A stretch of DNA of 64,000 nt, taken from Minwuia thermotolerans. GTDB lineage: Bacteria; Pseudomonadota; Alphaproteobacteria; Minwuiales; Minwuiaceae. Made by a program: the position numbers and the translations under genes. Position 1 is the first letter of the stretch. The number at the start of each line of letters is the position of its first letter. The stretch is from the NCBI RefSeq assembly GCF_002924445.1, contig NZ_PIGG01000010.1, positions 1 to 64,000 on the forward strand. Reading direction: 5' to 3'. The notes beneath the pieces are model-generated. The model saw only the letters and a program-made list of their open reading frames with translations. It did not search any database and was not told the origin of the DNA. Shown piece after piece: positions 42,959-52,322 of this stretch.

Positions 42959-43717
42959 CTACTTGCGCGCCAGCGCGATCTCGGCCGTCGCGGCCTTGCG
43001 CATCAGGGAGACGTCGTTGGCGATGGTGCAGAGGCGGAAGCCCTGCTCGAAGCAGCGCTTCGCGTGATCGCCGCCGGCGGTGTGGATGCAGGGCACCACC
43101 CCGGCGTCGACGGCCGTGCGGCGGACATGCTCGATCGCCTCCAGTACTTCCCTTTCGGTCGGATCCGGCGCCGGCGGATGGCCGATGCCGAGCGCCAGGT
43201 CGGACGGACCGATGTAGATGGCGTCCAGACCTTCGACCGAAACGATCTCGGCAATGTTGTCGAGTGCGGTCCTGGTCTCGATCATGGCGAAGGCGATGAC
43301 CGTATCGTTGGCGTTCTTCGCGTAGTCCGGCCCCATGTAGAGCGGGCCGCGCACGCTGGCGAAGGAGCGGAAGCCGTGCGGCGGGTAGCGCATGGCCTGC
43401 ACCAGGTGCTCGGCCTCGGCGGCGGTGTTGACCATCGGACAGATCAGCCCCAGCGCGCCGGCGTCGAGCACCTTCATGATCCAGACCGGGTCGTTCCAGG
43501 GGATGCGCGCCAGCGGCGTCGCCGGCTGTACCGATATGGCCTGCAGGATCGGCAGGGCCTGGTCGAAATCGATCATGCCGTGCTGCAGGTCCACGCCCAC
43601 CGAATCGAAATCCAGCGAGGCCATGATCTCGGCCGAATAGCTGCTGGAACTGGCCAGCCAGCCGTTCACGACATTGCCGCCCGCGTTCCAGATCTCACGG
43701 ACCCTGTTGGTTCTCAT
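42959..43717 (-). CDS. HpcH/HpaI-family aldolase
   Basis: 252 residues, class II pyruvate-type aldolase. FDSVGVDLQHGMIDFDQAL holds the catalytic His, AFAMIETRTALDNIAEI the metal Glu and IYIGPSDLALGIG the metal Asp. It would cleave a 2-oxo-4-hydroxy acid to pyruvate (or oxaloacetate) plus an aldehyde. Start ATG 43717 has AAGGGAAG upstream. Overlaps the Ldh2-type dehydrogenase by 4 bp, forming part of an uncharacterised catabolic cluster. Confidence 0.92.
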   Translation of the reverse strand: MRTNRVREIWNAGGNVVNGWLASSSSYSAEIMASLDFDSVGVDLQHGMIDFDQALPILQAISVQPATPLARIPWNDPVWIMKVLDAGALGLICPMVNTAAEAEHLVQAMRYPPHGFRSFASVRGPLYMGPDYAKNANDTVIAFAMIETRTALDNIAEIVSVEGLDAIYIGPSDLALGIGHPPAPDPTEREVLEAIEHVRRTAVDAGVVPCIHTAGGDHAKRCFEQGFRLCTIANDVSLMRKAATAEIALARK

Positions 43718-44781
43718 GTTTCGCTTCCCTTCCCTCGGATCGGATTCGGTGCTGGCACACGCAGGCGCTCCGCCCATTCGGCAAGCCGCGGCATGATGTC
43801 GGGATAGAGCTCGACACCCCGCTTTTCCTGCTCGCGCTTCAGTTTCAGCGCCCGTTCGCCCGGCAGGCGCACCGCCGGCGCGCCCTTCGGCCGGCGTGCG
43901 GCGCGGCAGGCATCGGCCAGGAAGCCGGTCTCGGCGGCGAAGGACTCCAGGCCGCCGGAGGCCTCCGGATCGATCAGCATGACCATCACCGAGGCGCCGT
44001 GCTGGCCAGGCTTCTCGCGCCGGCCGAAGCCGGCGAGGCCGGATGTCATCGCCTCCACCATCAGGCCGAGGCCGAAACCCTTGTGGCCACTGTCCAGCCC
44101 GCCCAGCGGAAGCAGCGCGCCGCCATCGCCGAAGACCGCCGGATCGTCGCTCGCCTGGCCGTCCGCGTCGACCAGCCACTTGCCGGCCAGCCTTTCGCCA
44201 TCGGCGCCCGCGCGTCCGGTCAGGCCCATCGTGGTGATCGAGGCCGATATGTCGATCAGCACCGGGTCGCCCGGGGTCGGAATGCCGACGCCGATGGGGT
44301 TGGGCGTGTAGACCGGCTCCGTGGCGCCATGGGGTGCCACACCCCGGTTGGCGGGATCGGAGGAGAACAGCAGCATCATGAAGCCGCGCGCCGTCGCCAC
44401 GGGCAGGAAGCTGGCCAGGCAGGCGATGTGGCCGGAGCGGCGGATGGAGAGCGCGCAGAGGCCGTACTCCCGCGCCCGCGCCATGGCCGTGTCCATGGCG
44501 TGCCGGACCAGCCAGACACCGGAGAGGTAGTTGCCGTCCCACAGCACCGCCGGGCCGGTATCGGAGAGCACCTTCGGCTCGCCGGTGCGCGGCATCTCCC
44601 GGCTGGCCAGCGCCTCGAGATATTGCGGCGCGAGGTTCAGGCCGTGGGTGTCGTGGCCCATCAGATCGGCGTCGACGAGCATCTCGGCCACGACCCCGGC
44701 GCGGTCGGCGGGCATGCCGGCCTTGCGGAGCAGATCCGCGGCGAAGCGTTTGAGCCGGGCGGCGTCGTAGCGTTCGCTCAT
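43714..44781 (-). CDS. Ldh2/malate dehydrogenase-family NAD(P)H oxidoreductase
   Basis: 355 residues of the YlbC/DlgD/Ldh2 type. DLMGHDTHGLNLAPQYLEAL, RRSGHIACLASF, NPIGVGIPT and SGHKGFGLGLMVEAM are the family signature regions with the catalytic His. These enzymes reduce or oxidise 2-oxo/2-hydroxy or delta-1-piperideine-type substrates. The neighbouring aldolase suggests that the 2-oxo acid is the shared intermediate; the true substrate is unknown. Confidence 0.9.
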   Translation of the reverse strand: MSERYDAARLKRFAADLLRKAGMPADRAGVVAEMLVDADLMGHDTHGLNLAPQYLEALASREMPRTGEPKVLSDTGPAVLWDGNYLSGVWLVRHAMDTAMARAREYGLCALSIRRSGHIACLASFLPVATARGFMMLLFSSDPANRGVAPHGATEPVYTPNPIGVGIPTPGDPVLIDISASITTMGLTGRAGADGERLAGKWLVDADGQASDDPAVFGDGGALLPLGGLDSGHKGFGLGLMVEAMTSGLAGFGRREKPGQHGASVMVMLIDPEASGGLESFAAETGFLADACRAARRPKGAPAVRLPGERALKLKREQEKRGVELYPDIMPRLAEWAERLRVPAPNPIRGKGSET

Positions 44782-44795
44782 CGCCGCCCGTCCCC

Positions 44796-45257
44796 TCAGA
44801 GTACCTGGTGGACGCTGTAACGCGGCCCCTTGGCGCGCGCCTCGCCCATGCCGACGGCGACGATGTTGTTCATCCAGTAATATCGCTCGTCGCCGGTCTC
44901 GAAGCTCGGTGCGATGCGCATGTAGTATTCCGACGGGTCCACCTTCTCGCCCGCATCGAGGCGCTTCAGCACCTCGCGGGGTCCGTGGCGGAAGCCGTGA
45001 TACTTCATCAGGATCAGCGCGCCGTCATCGCTCTCGATCGTGATCCGGACGTCGAGAACGGACACCCCGCCCTTGCGGACGACGATCCAGTCGCCCGACG
45101 CCCCGGTCAGCACCGTGCCCTTCAGCCGGGGCCCTTCCACCGTGCCGCCGCCGACGTCGGCGATCAGCCGGTGGCCGTTGAAGGTCTGACCGATCAGGGT
45201 CAGCCCGGCGACGTCGATGGAGAGATCGAACAGGTGCTCGAACTGCAGTTCGCCCAT
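44796..45257 (-). CDS. DUF3237 protein, paralogue 1
   Basis: 153 residues, beta-rich. Landmarks are FEHLFDLSIDV, GTVEGPRLKG, VRITIESDDGALILMKYHGFRHGP and YYMRIAPSFETGDERYYWMNNIVAVGMG, as in DUF3237. It is the first of two adjacent copies of equal length (10 bp apart), roughly a third identical by eye. Function unknown; the context is the aldolase/dehydrogenase catabolic cluster. Confidence 0.85.
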   Translation of the reverse strand: MGELQFEHLFDLSIDVAGLTLIGQTFNGHRLIADVGGGTVEGPRLKGTVLTGASGDWIVVRKGGVSVLDVRITIESDDGALILMKYHGFRHGPREVLKRLDAGEKVDPSEYYMRIAPSFETGDERYYWMNNIVAVGMGEARAKGPRYSVHQVL

Positions 45258-45267
45258 GCCCGCCTCC

Positions 45268-45729
45268 TCAGAGTATCTTGTGAATCTGGTACACGGGCCC
45301 GCCCGGCGTGCGGTGCCCGGTGCCGATGTAGATATTGCGGTTCAGGAAATCGTACTTCTCCGCCGCCGTCTCGAAGCGCGGCGCGATGCGGAAATAGTAG
45401 AGCGAGGGGTCGACCTCCTCGCCCGCCGCCAGACGCTCCATCACCTCCTTAGGACCGTGCCGGCGGCCGCCATAGGTCATGTAGATCAGGCAGTCGTCGT
45501 CGGTCTTCAGCGTCACCCGCACATCGAGATGCGTCGAGCCGTCGTCGGTGAAGAGCAGCCAGTCGCCGCCGGGACTGGGCAGCGCCTCGCCCTTCATCGC
45601 CGGTCCCTCGAATCGCCCGCCGGTCACCGTCGCAATGCGCCGTCCGCCGAAGGGCCCGCGGCCCAGATCGCGGATCTGCGGTACGTCGAAGCGTACGGTG
45701 AACAGCGGTTCCGTCTTGATCTCGGACAT
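45268..45729 (-). CDS. DUF3237 protein, paralogue 2
   Basis: 153 residues. The pattern matches the neighbouring copy: GGRFEGPAMKGEALPSPGGDWLLF, VRVTLKTDDDCLIYMTYGGRRHGP, YYFRIAPRFETAAEKYDFLNRNIYIGTG. ATG 45729 is chosen over 45762 because a G-rich ribosome site is positioned for it. Tandem duplication suggests a hetero-oligomer or substrate diversification. Confidence 0.85.
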   Translation of the reverse strand: MSEIKTEPLFTVRFDVPQIRDLGRGPFGGRRIATVTGGRFEGPAMKGEALPSPGGDWLLFTDDGSTHLDVRVTLKTDDDCLIYMTYGGRRHGPKEVMERLAAGEEVDPSLYYFRIAPRFETAAEKYDFLNRNIYIGTGHRTPGGPVYQIHKIL

Positions 45730-45805
45730 TTTTCTGCCCCCTCCCCGCTTGTGTGCCGCCATTATAGGGACCGATCAGCGACGGGAAACAGGGGAGTGCC
45801 GACCG

Positions 45806-46177
45806 ATGATCAAGATCACCTTCTGTCTGCGCCGCAAGCCGGGCATGAGCCTGGAGGAATTCCACGACTACTGGCTGAACCAGCACGGCCCGCTGGTGCG
45901 GAAACACCAGAAGGCGCTGCGCATGGTGCGCTACGTCCAGGTGCACACCATCCAGACGAAACTGTCCGCCGGTATGCAGGGCGCGCGCAAGGCGACCGAG
46001 GGTTTCGACGGGGTGGCCGAACTGTGGTGGGAATCGATCGGGGAACTGGAAAAGTCCCTCGACGATCCGGCTGCACGCGAGGCCGGCCGGATCCTGCTGG
46101 AGGACGAGGCGAAATTCATCGACCTGCCCAACTCGCCGCTCTGGTTCGGCGAGGAACACGTGGTGGTGGGGGAATGA
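45806..46177 (+). CDS. EthD-domain protein
   Basis: 123 residues with the ferredoxin-like EthD/dimeric alpha-beta barrel pattern: MIKITFCLRRKPGMSLEEFHDYWLNQHGPLVRKH, then FDGVAELWWESIGELEKSLDDPAAREAGRILLEDEAKFID. AGGGGAG lies 8 nt before the ATG. The family includes ring-cleavage and ether-degradation helpers. It is divergent from the DUF3237 genes, suggesting joint control. Confidence 0.88.
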   Translation: MIKITFCLRRKPGMSLEEFHDYWLNQHGPLVRKHQKALRMVRYVQVHTIQTKLSAGMQGARKATEGFDGVAELWWESIGELEKSLDDPAAREAGRILLEDEAKFIDLPNSPLWFGEEHVVVGE

Positions 46178-46188
46178 AGCCAGCTTGA

Positions 46189-46213
46189 GGCCCCGGGACT
46201 TGATCCCGGGGCC
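46189..46213. terminator. Palindromic GC-rich hairpin, copy 1
   Basis: GGCCCCGGGA (46189-46198), loop CTTGA and TCCCGGGGCC (46204-46213) give a perfect 10-bp stem just after the EthD gene. The same element recurs inverted at 46278-46296. Probably terminator/repeat element between convergent genes. Confidence 0.65.
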
Positions 46214-46277
46214 CAGTCGGGCGTGTCCACCCTACCTACCGGCAGCCCCAATACGCCTACTCCGCCGCCGGCTGGAT

Positions 46278-46296
46278 CCCGGGGTCAAGCCCCGGG
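46278..46296. terminator. Palindromic GC-rich hairpin, copy 2 (inverted)
   Basis: CCCGGGG, loop TCAAG and CCCCGGG; the loop is the reverse complement of copy 1's loop. Together the pair is a small cluster of a dispersed intergenic palindrome. Confidence 0.6.
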
Positions 46297-46383
46297 CAGT
46301 ACAGGAAGGCAGCGGCCGCGCAAGACCCGAGATTCAGAAGGCGCGCGAGCCGGCCGATCCAGCCCTCGCGCGCCAACCTGAAT

Positions 46384-47361
46384 CTACCGCACGTTGACGA
46401 TCACCTTGCCGGTGGCCTTGCGCGCGGCCAGCGCCTTCAGCGCGTCCGGCGATTTCTCCAGCGGGAAGCGCATGGAGACATGGGGGTTGAGCTTGCCCTG
46501 GGCGCACCAGTTGAGCAGCGTGTCGAACTGCTCGCGGCAGCGGTCGGGATAGCGCTCGGTCCAAGCGCCCCAGAAGACGCCGACGATCTGGCACTGCTTC
46601 AGCAGCACCAGATTGGCCTTGGCTTCCGGAATGCGGCCCGAGGCGAAACCGATGACCAGCAGCCGCCCGTCCCAGTTGATGCAGCGGAGCGATTCGTCGA
46701 AGGCATCGCCGCCGACGGGGTCGTAGATGACGTCCGCGCCCTTGCCGCCGGTCAGTTCCTTGACCGTGTCGCGGATCGACTGTTTCGAATAGTTGAAGAC
46801 ATGATCCGCGCCGTACTGGCGGACGATGTCCATCTTCTCGTCGGAGCCGACCGTGCCGATAACGGTCGCGCCCATCAGCTTGCCGAGTTCGACCGCGTTG
46901 AGGCCGACGCCGCCCGAGGCGCCATGCACCAGCAGCACCTCGCCGGGCTTGAGCTGCCCCCGGTCCTTCAGCGCGTGATAGGTGGTGCCGTAGGTGACCG
47001 GAAAGCCGGCCGCCTGCTCGAAGCTCACGCCGTCGGGCAGCTTGAAGGTCTTCTTGGCCGGGGCCGAGACCTTCTCCGCGAAACCGCCGTCGCCGCAGGC
47101 CGCCATGACCCGGTCGCCCACCGCCACGTCGGTCACGCCCTGGCCGATCTCGGCCACCACGCCGCCGACTTCCATGCCGGGCGAGAAGGGAAAATCGGGC
47201 TTGAACTGGTACTTGCCGCCGATCAGCAGGATGTCGGGGAAGTTCACCCCGCAGGCGTGCACGTCGATCACCACCTCGCCCGGTCCGGCTTTCGGGTCCG
47301 CCGTCTCCTCGAACACCAGGTCGTCCGGCCCGCCCCAGGCCTTGCAGAGCATTGCTTTCAC
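46384..47361 (-). CDS. NADPH:quinone oxidoreductase family protein (zinc-independent MDR)
   Basis: 325 residues. ACGVNFPDILLIGGKYQFKPDFPFSPGMEVGGVV and the nucleotide-binding GASGGVGLNAVELGKLMGA are the QOR signature; there are no zinc-binding cysteines. The start is GTG 47361 (MKAMLCKAWGGPDDL) with GGAGAGA upstream; the ORF extends further without homology. Cytoplasmic oxidoreductase; substrate unknown. Lies 55 bp downstream of asparaginase. Confidence 0.9.
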   Translation of the reverse strand: MKAMLCKAWGGPDDLVFEETADPKAGPGEVVIDVHACGVNFPDILLIGGKYQFKPDFPFSPGMEVGGVVAEIGQGVTDVAVGDRVMAACGDGGFAEKVSAPAKKTFKLPDGVSFEQAAGFPVTYGTTYHALKDRGQLKPGEVLLVHGASGGVGLNAVELGKLMGATVIGTVGSDEKMDIVRQYGADHVFNYSKQSIRDTVKELTGGKGADVIYDPVGGDAFDESLRCINWDGRLLVIGFASGRIPEAKANLVLLKQCQIVGVFWGAWTERYPDRCREQFDTLLNWCAQGKLNPHVSMRFPLEKSPDALKALAARKATGKVIVNVR

Positions 47362-47416
47362 GATCTCTCTCCCCTTCGCGTGAACTGCGCTTCGATAGCG
47401 CGCGGCCCGTGGCCGG

Positions 47417-48430
47417 TCAAACCTCGCTCGCCTCGGCGACCCGGCCGGTAACCAGGCCGTCCCAGTTGCGTATCTCGGGCCGGCAGTGGCGGCGCAGCGC
47501 CGCTTCCGCCTCGCCATCCAGCAGACCGAGTTCGGCCAAGATGTTCCAGACCGCCGCCGCCGACGCGCGCGGCGCGCCATCCTCCGCCTTCAGCACGGCG
47601 CCGAGACGCTTTTCCGTCATGTAGATGAAATAGACCCCTTCGGCCCCGGTCTTGCTGAACACCCGGCCCGCGAAAGCGCGGATCAGATCGGTGTCGACGC
47701 GGTCGGTGCCGCCGACCATCTCCGGCGCATCGGCCATCGCCGCCTGAAGCCGCCGGCAGGCGGCGGCGCGGACATCGCCCAGCCGCGCCGGATCGGCTTC
47801 GGCGAAGCGCGCCGCGGCGACCGCCATGACGCCCAGCGGCAGCGCCGGATTGGGCGCCGAACAGCCATCGATCCCCACCGGGGCGCCGGAAAGGTCCATG
47901 CCCGTCATGGCGCTCACGGCGTCGAAGACGCGGCGCTGCACCGGATGCTCGCGCCCGGCATAGCCCTCGATCGGCTCCCCCATGTGAAGCGCGGTAGCCA
48001 GCATGCCCGCATGCTTGCCGGAGCAGTTGTTGTGCACACGGCCCGGCTGACGGCCCTCGCGGATCATTCGCGCCATATCGGCCTCCCGCCTGGGCCATTG
48101 CGGGCCGCAGGCCAGCGCCGACGGATCGAGACCCATCCGCGCGAGCCAGGCGCTCACCGCGTCCGCGTGCATGTCCTCGCCCTCGTGGGAGGCGCAGGCC
48201 AGCGCCAGCTCGGCCGGCGAGCACGCGAAACGGTCGGCGGCGCCCGTCTCCACGAAGGGCAGCGCCTGCAGCGCCTTCAGCGATGAGCGCGGGAAGGCGA
48301 CCAGACCGGCCTCGCCGTGGACGGAGACCAGGTCGCCGTCCGGCCCCGCCACCACCGCATGCACGCGGTGCCGGCTTTCGACGGCGCCGCCGCGGGTCGC
48401 GACGATCTCGATGGGGCCGCTGCTTGTCAT
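47417..48430 (-). CDS. Asparaginase (Rhizobium etli type II-like/AsnA-II family)
   Basis: 337 residues. FPRSSLKALQALPF carries the Ser-x-x-Lys motif, and NNCSGKHAGML and GIDGCSAPNPALPL are the conserved regions of this plant/rhizobial thermolabile family, distinct from E. coli asparaginases. It hydrolyses asparagine to aspartate and ammonia. The start at 48430 has GGAG 7 nt upstream. It is divergent from the SpoU gene with only 37 bp between starts. Confidence 0.9.
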   Translation of the reverse strand: MTSSGPIEIVATRGGAVESRHRVHAVVAGPDGDLVSVHGEAGLVAFPRSSLKALQALPFVETGAADRFACSPAELALACASHEGEDMHADAVSAWLARMGLDPSALACGPQWPRREADMARMIREGRQPGRVHNNCSGKHAGMLATALHMGEPIEGYAGREHPVQRRVFDAVSAMTGMDLSGAPVGIDGCSAPNPALPLGVMAVAAARFAEADPARLGDVRAAACRRLQAAMADAPEMVGGTDRVDTDLIRAFAGRVFSKTGAEGVYFIYMTEKRLGAVLKAEDGAPRASAAAVWNILAELGLLDGEAEAALRRHCRPEIRNWDGLVTGRVAEASEV

Positions 48431-48467
48431 TCCGCTACTCCCGGTCCATAGGTCTGGGGCGGCATAT

Positions 48468-49019
48468 ATGGAGCAAGATTTCGTGCGTGGCTATTTCGGT
48501 ATCGGCGTCTGGCGGTTTTCCAAGCCGATGAACGCGGGCAACCTGTTCCGCACGGCGCACGCCTTCGGCGCCAGCTTCGTGTTCACCATCCAGGCGGATT
48601 ACGACGTCCGCCGCGCCCGTTCCGACACCTCCGTCGCGCCCCGTAACATCCCCTGGTACGACTACGAAAGCCCGGAGGCCTTCCAGACGCCGAAGGGCTG
48701 CCGGCTGATCGGCATCGAACTGACCGACGAGGCCATCGACCTGCCGCGTTTCCATCATCCGGTCTCGGCGGCCTATATCCTGGGGCCGGAGCGCGGCTCC
48801 CTGACCGAACCGCTGCTGTCGCGCTGCGACCATGTGGTGCGCATCCCGACCAAGTTCTGCGTCAACGTCGCCACCGCGGGCGCCATTGTGATGTACGACC
48901 GCGTCCTGGTCCACGGGCAGTTCGGTCAGCGCGCCCTGACCAACGCCAGCGCCCCGCCCGAGCGCGAAGCCCATGTCCATGGCGGACCGGTGCAGCGGCC
49001 AAGGCGGGCGGAAAGCTGA
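48468..49019 (+). CDS. SpoU/TrmH-family RNA methyltransferase
   Basis: 183 residues. The three SPOUT motifs are NAGNLFRTAHAFGASFVFTI, AYILGPERGSLTEPLL and VVRIPTKFCVNVATAGAIVMYDR, which form the knotted SAM site. It would 2'-O-methylate a tRNA or rRNA nucleotide. There is no N-terminal RNA-binding extension. Start ATG 48468 is preceded by GGGGCGG. Target unknown. Confidence 0.9.
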   Translation: MEQDFVRGYFGIGVWRFSKPMNAGNLFRTAHAFGASFVFTIQADYDVRRARSDTSVAPRNIPWYDYESPEAFQTPKGCRLIGIELTDEAIDLPRFHHPVSAAYILGPERGSLTEPLLSRCDHVVRIPTKFCVNVATAGAIVMYDRVLVHGQFGQRALTNASAPPEREAHVHGGPVQRPRRAES

Positions 49020-49094
49020 GATCGTTGCGAGGTCACAGGTATTGACGCGCTCGCAGGACGCCGTACTCGGCCCGGTCCGGGATTCCTTCCGACC

Positions 49095-49736
49095 TCAGCC
49101 GATGCGGAAGACGCCGTAGATCACGCCGATCCTGTCGGCGAAATCCTCGTGCAGCGCGAGATAGGGAAGCGGCCTGGTGACCTCGATCTTCGCCCACTGC
49201 CCTTCCCGCTCCAGTCCTTCCATCAGCCCCGGATAGCCGCGCGGCTCGAAGAAGTCCTCCCGGCAGGTGAAGACCACGACCCCGCCCGGCCGGACCACGC
49301 GGGTCCATTCGCGGAACAGCGGCTCGGCCTCGACATAGGACAACACGCCGACGCAGAGCACGCCGTCGAAGCTGTTGGCCCCGAACGGCAGCGCCTTGTT
49401 CAGATCGACTTCCTGCGTGGCGTCATAGACGTCCTTCGACGCCGCCAGTTCCAGGCTGTGGGTGGAGACGTCGACGCCGGTCAGCGCCCCCTTCGCGCCC
49501 GCCGCGCGCAGCGCCTGACCGGTCATGCCCGTGCCGCAGCCGCAGTCGAGAATGCGCGCGCCGGCGAAGTCCTCGAGCTCCGCAGCCAGAAAGCCGGCCG
49601 CGCGTTCGGGCGCCTCGTAGCCCCATTCGCGGAGCTGGCGGTCGTAGTCGTCCGCCAGGGCATCATAGTGCTCGGCGTTCTCCGGCCCCTTCATGGAAAC
49701 GGCCCCGTCGCCGCGGATGACCTTGTCGCTGGACAT
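49095..49736 (-). CDS. Class I SAM-dependent methyltransferase
   Basis: 213 residues. Motif I ARILDCGCGTGMTGQALRAAGA, then GVDVSTHSLELAASK, and FDGVLCVGVLSYVEAEPLFREWTRVVRPGGVVVFTCRE give a clear Rossmann SAM fold. ATG 49736 has GGGGAGG 6 nt upstream, better than ATG 49754. The substrate is not deducible. Confidence 0.9.
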   Translation of the reverse strand: MSSDKVIRGDGAVSMKGPENAEHYDALADDYDRQLREWGYEAPERAAGFLAAELEDFAGARILDCGCGTGMTGQALRAAGAKGALTGVDVSTHSLELAASKDVYDATQEVDLNKALPFGANSFDGVLCVGVLSYVEAEPLFREWTRVVRPGGVVVFTCREDFFEPRGYPGLMEGLEREGQWAKIEVTRPLPYLALHEDFADRIGVIYGVFRIG

Positions 49737-49806
49737 GTACTGCCTCCCCTTCACGCGAAAGGGACAAGCCTAGCGATCCGAGCCGGTTTGTCGAACCAGC
49801 GGCCCC

Positions 49807-51390
49807 TCAGGCGGCGTTGCGGGCCAGCGCGCCTTCGATCAGGTCGACGCTTTCCTTGATGCCGTAGAGCGCCACGAAGCTGCCGAAACGCGGCCCCTGG
49901 GACTGGCCGAACAGGACCTCGTAGAGGGCGCGGAACCAGTCGCGCAGGTTCTCGAAGCCGTGATCCTTGCCGACCTCGTAGACCTCGTTCTGGATCTCCT
50001 CGCCGGTGAGGCCGGGCCTCATGTTGCGAAGCCGCCCGGCAAGGTCGGCCATCGCCGCCCGCTCCTGATCGGTCGGGTCGCGATATGCCTTCTCCGGCTT
50101 CACGAAGTCGCGGTAATAGGCCAGCGCATAGCCGACGAGCCGGTCCAGCGTCGGATTGCTCTCCGGCGTGGCGTCGGGCGCGTAGCGGGTGATGAAACCC
50201 CACAGCACCGACTTGTCCTCGGTGTTGCAGACGCTGGCCAGGTTCAGCAGCATCCCGTAGCTGACCGGCATGTCGTGGGCCGGCACCTCCTCGTTGCCGT
50301 GGATGTGCCAGGCCGGATTCTGCAGTCGTTTCGCGGCGTCTTCCTCGGCGTATTTCGCACAGAAGGCCAGATACTCGTCGACGGCCTTGGGGATGACGTC
50401 GAAATAGAGCCGCTTTGCCCGGCGGGGCTGCTGGAACATGAACAATGCCAGGCTCTCCGGGCTGGCGTAGGTCAGCCAGTCCTCGATCGACAGGCCGTTG
50501 CCCCTGGTCTTGGAAATCTTCTCGCCGTTCTGGTCCAGGAACAGCTCGTAGGTGAAACCCTGCGGCGGCTGGCCGCCCAGAATGCGGCAGATCTGACCGG
50601 ACAGGCGGACCGAATCGATCAGGTCCTTGCCCGACATTTCATAGTCCACGCCGAGGGCGACCCAGCGCATGGCCCAGTCGGCCTTCCACTGCATCTTCAC
50701 CCGGCCGCCGGTGACCGGGGTCTCGATCTTCTTTCCGTCCTCGCGCTGATAGACGATCGTGCCCGCATCCACGTCGCGCTCGATCACGGGCGCCATCAGC
50801 ACGCGGCCCGTCTCCGGGCAGACCGGCAGGAACGGGCTGTAGGTCGCGCGCCGTTCCGGGCCCAGCGTCGGCAGGATGACGTTCACGACCTTGTCGTAGT
50901 GAACCAGGAAAAGCTTCAGGACCTCGTCGAACTCGCCGGCGCGGTAGCAGTCGGTGGCCGAGCGGAATTCGTAGTCGAAGCCGAAGCGGTCGAGGAAGGC
51001 GCGCAGCCGGGCATTGTTGTGGCGGCCGAAGCTGTCATGGGTGCCGAAGGGATCCGGCACCTCGGTCAGCGGCTTGCCCAGATGCGGCTCCAGCAGTTCC
51101 GGGTTCGGGATGTTGCCCGGCACCTTGCGCAGGCCGTCCATGTCGTCGGAGAAGGCGATCAGCCGGGTCGGCACGTCGGGTGCGAGGATCTCGAAGGCGC
51201 GGCGCACCATGGTGGTCCGCGCCACTTCGCCGAAGGTGCCGATGTGCGGCAGACCCGACGGCCCGTAGCCGGTCTCGAACAGCACATGGCCCTTGTCGTT
51301 CGTCACCGTCTCGAGCCGTTTCAGCAGGTCGCGCGCCTCCTTGAACGGCCAGGCGTTCGATTCCAGGGCGAGGTCGCGCAGTTCGGACAT
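49807..51390 (-). CDS. lysK: Class I lysyl-tRNA synthetase
   Basis: 527 residues, the archaeal-type LysRS found in many alphaproteobacteria in place of class II LysS. HIGH-like motif is [17 protein letters not shown]-like motif is [10 protein letters not shown], and [12 protein letters not shown] and [15 protein letters not shown]-like metal/anticodon regions are present. Charges tRNA-Lys in the cytoplasm. Standard length and a complete C-terminus. Confidence 0.96.
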   Translation of the reverse strand: MSELRDLALESNAWPFKEARDLLKRLETVTNDKGHVLFETGYGPSGLPHIGTFGEVARTTMVRRAFEILAPDVPTRLIAFSDDMDGLRKVPGNIPNPELLEPHLGKPLTEVPDPFGTHDSFGRHNNARLRAFLDRFGFDYEFRSATDCYRAGEFDEVLKLFLVHYDKVVNVILPTLGPERRATYSPFLPVCPETGRVLMAPVIERDVDAGTIVYQREDGKKIETPVTGGRVKMQWKADWAMRWVALGVDYEMSGKDLIDSVRLSGQICRILGGQPPQGFTYELFLDQNGEKISKTRGNGLSIEDWLTYASPESLALFMFQQPRRAKRLYFDVIPKAVDEYLAFCAKYAEEDAAKRLQNPAWHIHGNEEVPAHDMPVSYGMLLNLASVCNTEDKSVLWGFITRYAPDATPESNPTLDRLVGYALAYYRDFVKPEKAYRDPTDQERAAMADLAGRLRNMRPGLTGEEIQNEVYEVGKDHGFENLRDWFRALYEVLFGQSQGPRFGSFVALYGIKESVDLIEGALARNAA

Positions 51391-51467
51391 GGTCAGACTT
51401 CTCTGTACAGGCGGGAAAACCGGCCCTTTCGGGGCGCGGCGGAAACTAGGCTCCGGTGACGTTCAGG

Positions 51468-52322
51468 TCAATCGACGCGCCCCAGATTGCCGTGCGCCAT
51501 GGTGCGGAACGGCTGGCCCTGCTGCTGGCTTACCCGGATGCGGTAGTAGCCCGCGTTGTGCAGCTCGCAGAGAAACCGTTCGCCGCGCGCCGAATTGATG
51601 AAATAGGTGACGTAGAGGTCGTTGCGCTCCGGAATCGGATCGCCCTCGAAGCTCTGCCCCTTCAGCGGCGGCATGTTGTTCAGGATGTATATGCACTGCT
51701 CGTAGCCGGGCCGGGCACGTTCCGCCTCCGCCCCCGACAGGCGCTCGAAGTTCGCGTCGCGCAGATCGATGACCTGCTGACGGAAGCCGCCGCGCGGCAG
51801 GACGGCGAGAATGGCGATGAAGTCGCCTTCCGATACGAGGCCCGGCCTTGCGGCGGTGAAGAGTTCCATCAGTTGCTCGACATGACCGGGCATGTAGATC
51901 TCGCCGAGGCGCCGCACCGCCTGTCGGGCGGCCTCCCGGTCCGCATGCGCCGGTGCATCGTCACCGCGGGCGTTGCGGCGCTCGTTGTCCAGCCAGGTGA
52001 ACTTGACACGCTTGACCAGACCCTCGAAGCCGACGGGCTCGTAGATCGTCACCCGCGCCGTGCGGTGTTCGCCGATCAGGCAGTGCCGCCGCCGGTCGTC
52101 GAATTCCGTGGCGCCGCGTTCGACCACGCTCTCGCATTCGAAGGAGTCCTCGATACGCGCGCTCTCCGCACCGAATTCGGCGAAACCCTGCCCCGGCGTG
52201 ACATTCGCAGCATCGTCCGAGCCGAACAGCCTTTCCCAGAGGCTCATCGCCTCGACCGGCGCGGCGGCGGCCGATCCGAGCAACAGCACCGCCAGCAGGA
52301 TGCGCGGGAGGCGAAGACTCAT
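51468..52322 (-). CDS. Secreted protein of unknown function
   Basis: 284 residues with signal peptide MSLRLPRILLAVLLLGSAAAAPVEA. The mature part has two cysteines in ECESVV...RRRHC, a strand-rich middle and a C-terminal GERFLCELHNAGYYRIRV. I recognise no family. GGAG lies 6 nt before ATG 52322, which overlaps the DUF6285-like gene by 4 bp. Confidence 0.75.
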   Translation of the reverse strand: MSLRLPRILLAVLLLGSAAAAPVEAMSLWERLFGSDDAANVTPGQGFAEFGAESARIEDSFECESVVERGATEFDDRRRHCLIGEHRTARVTIYEPVGFEGLVKRVKFTWLDNERRNARGDDAPAHADREAARQAVRRLGEIYMPGHVEQLMELFTAARPGLVSEGDFIAILAVLPRGGFRQQVIDLRDANFERLSGAEAERARPGYEQCIYILNNMPPLKGQSFEGDPIPERNDLYVTYFINSARGERFLCELHNAGYYRIRVSQQQGQPFRTMAHGNLGRVD

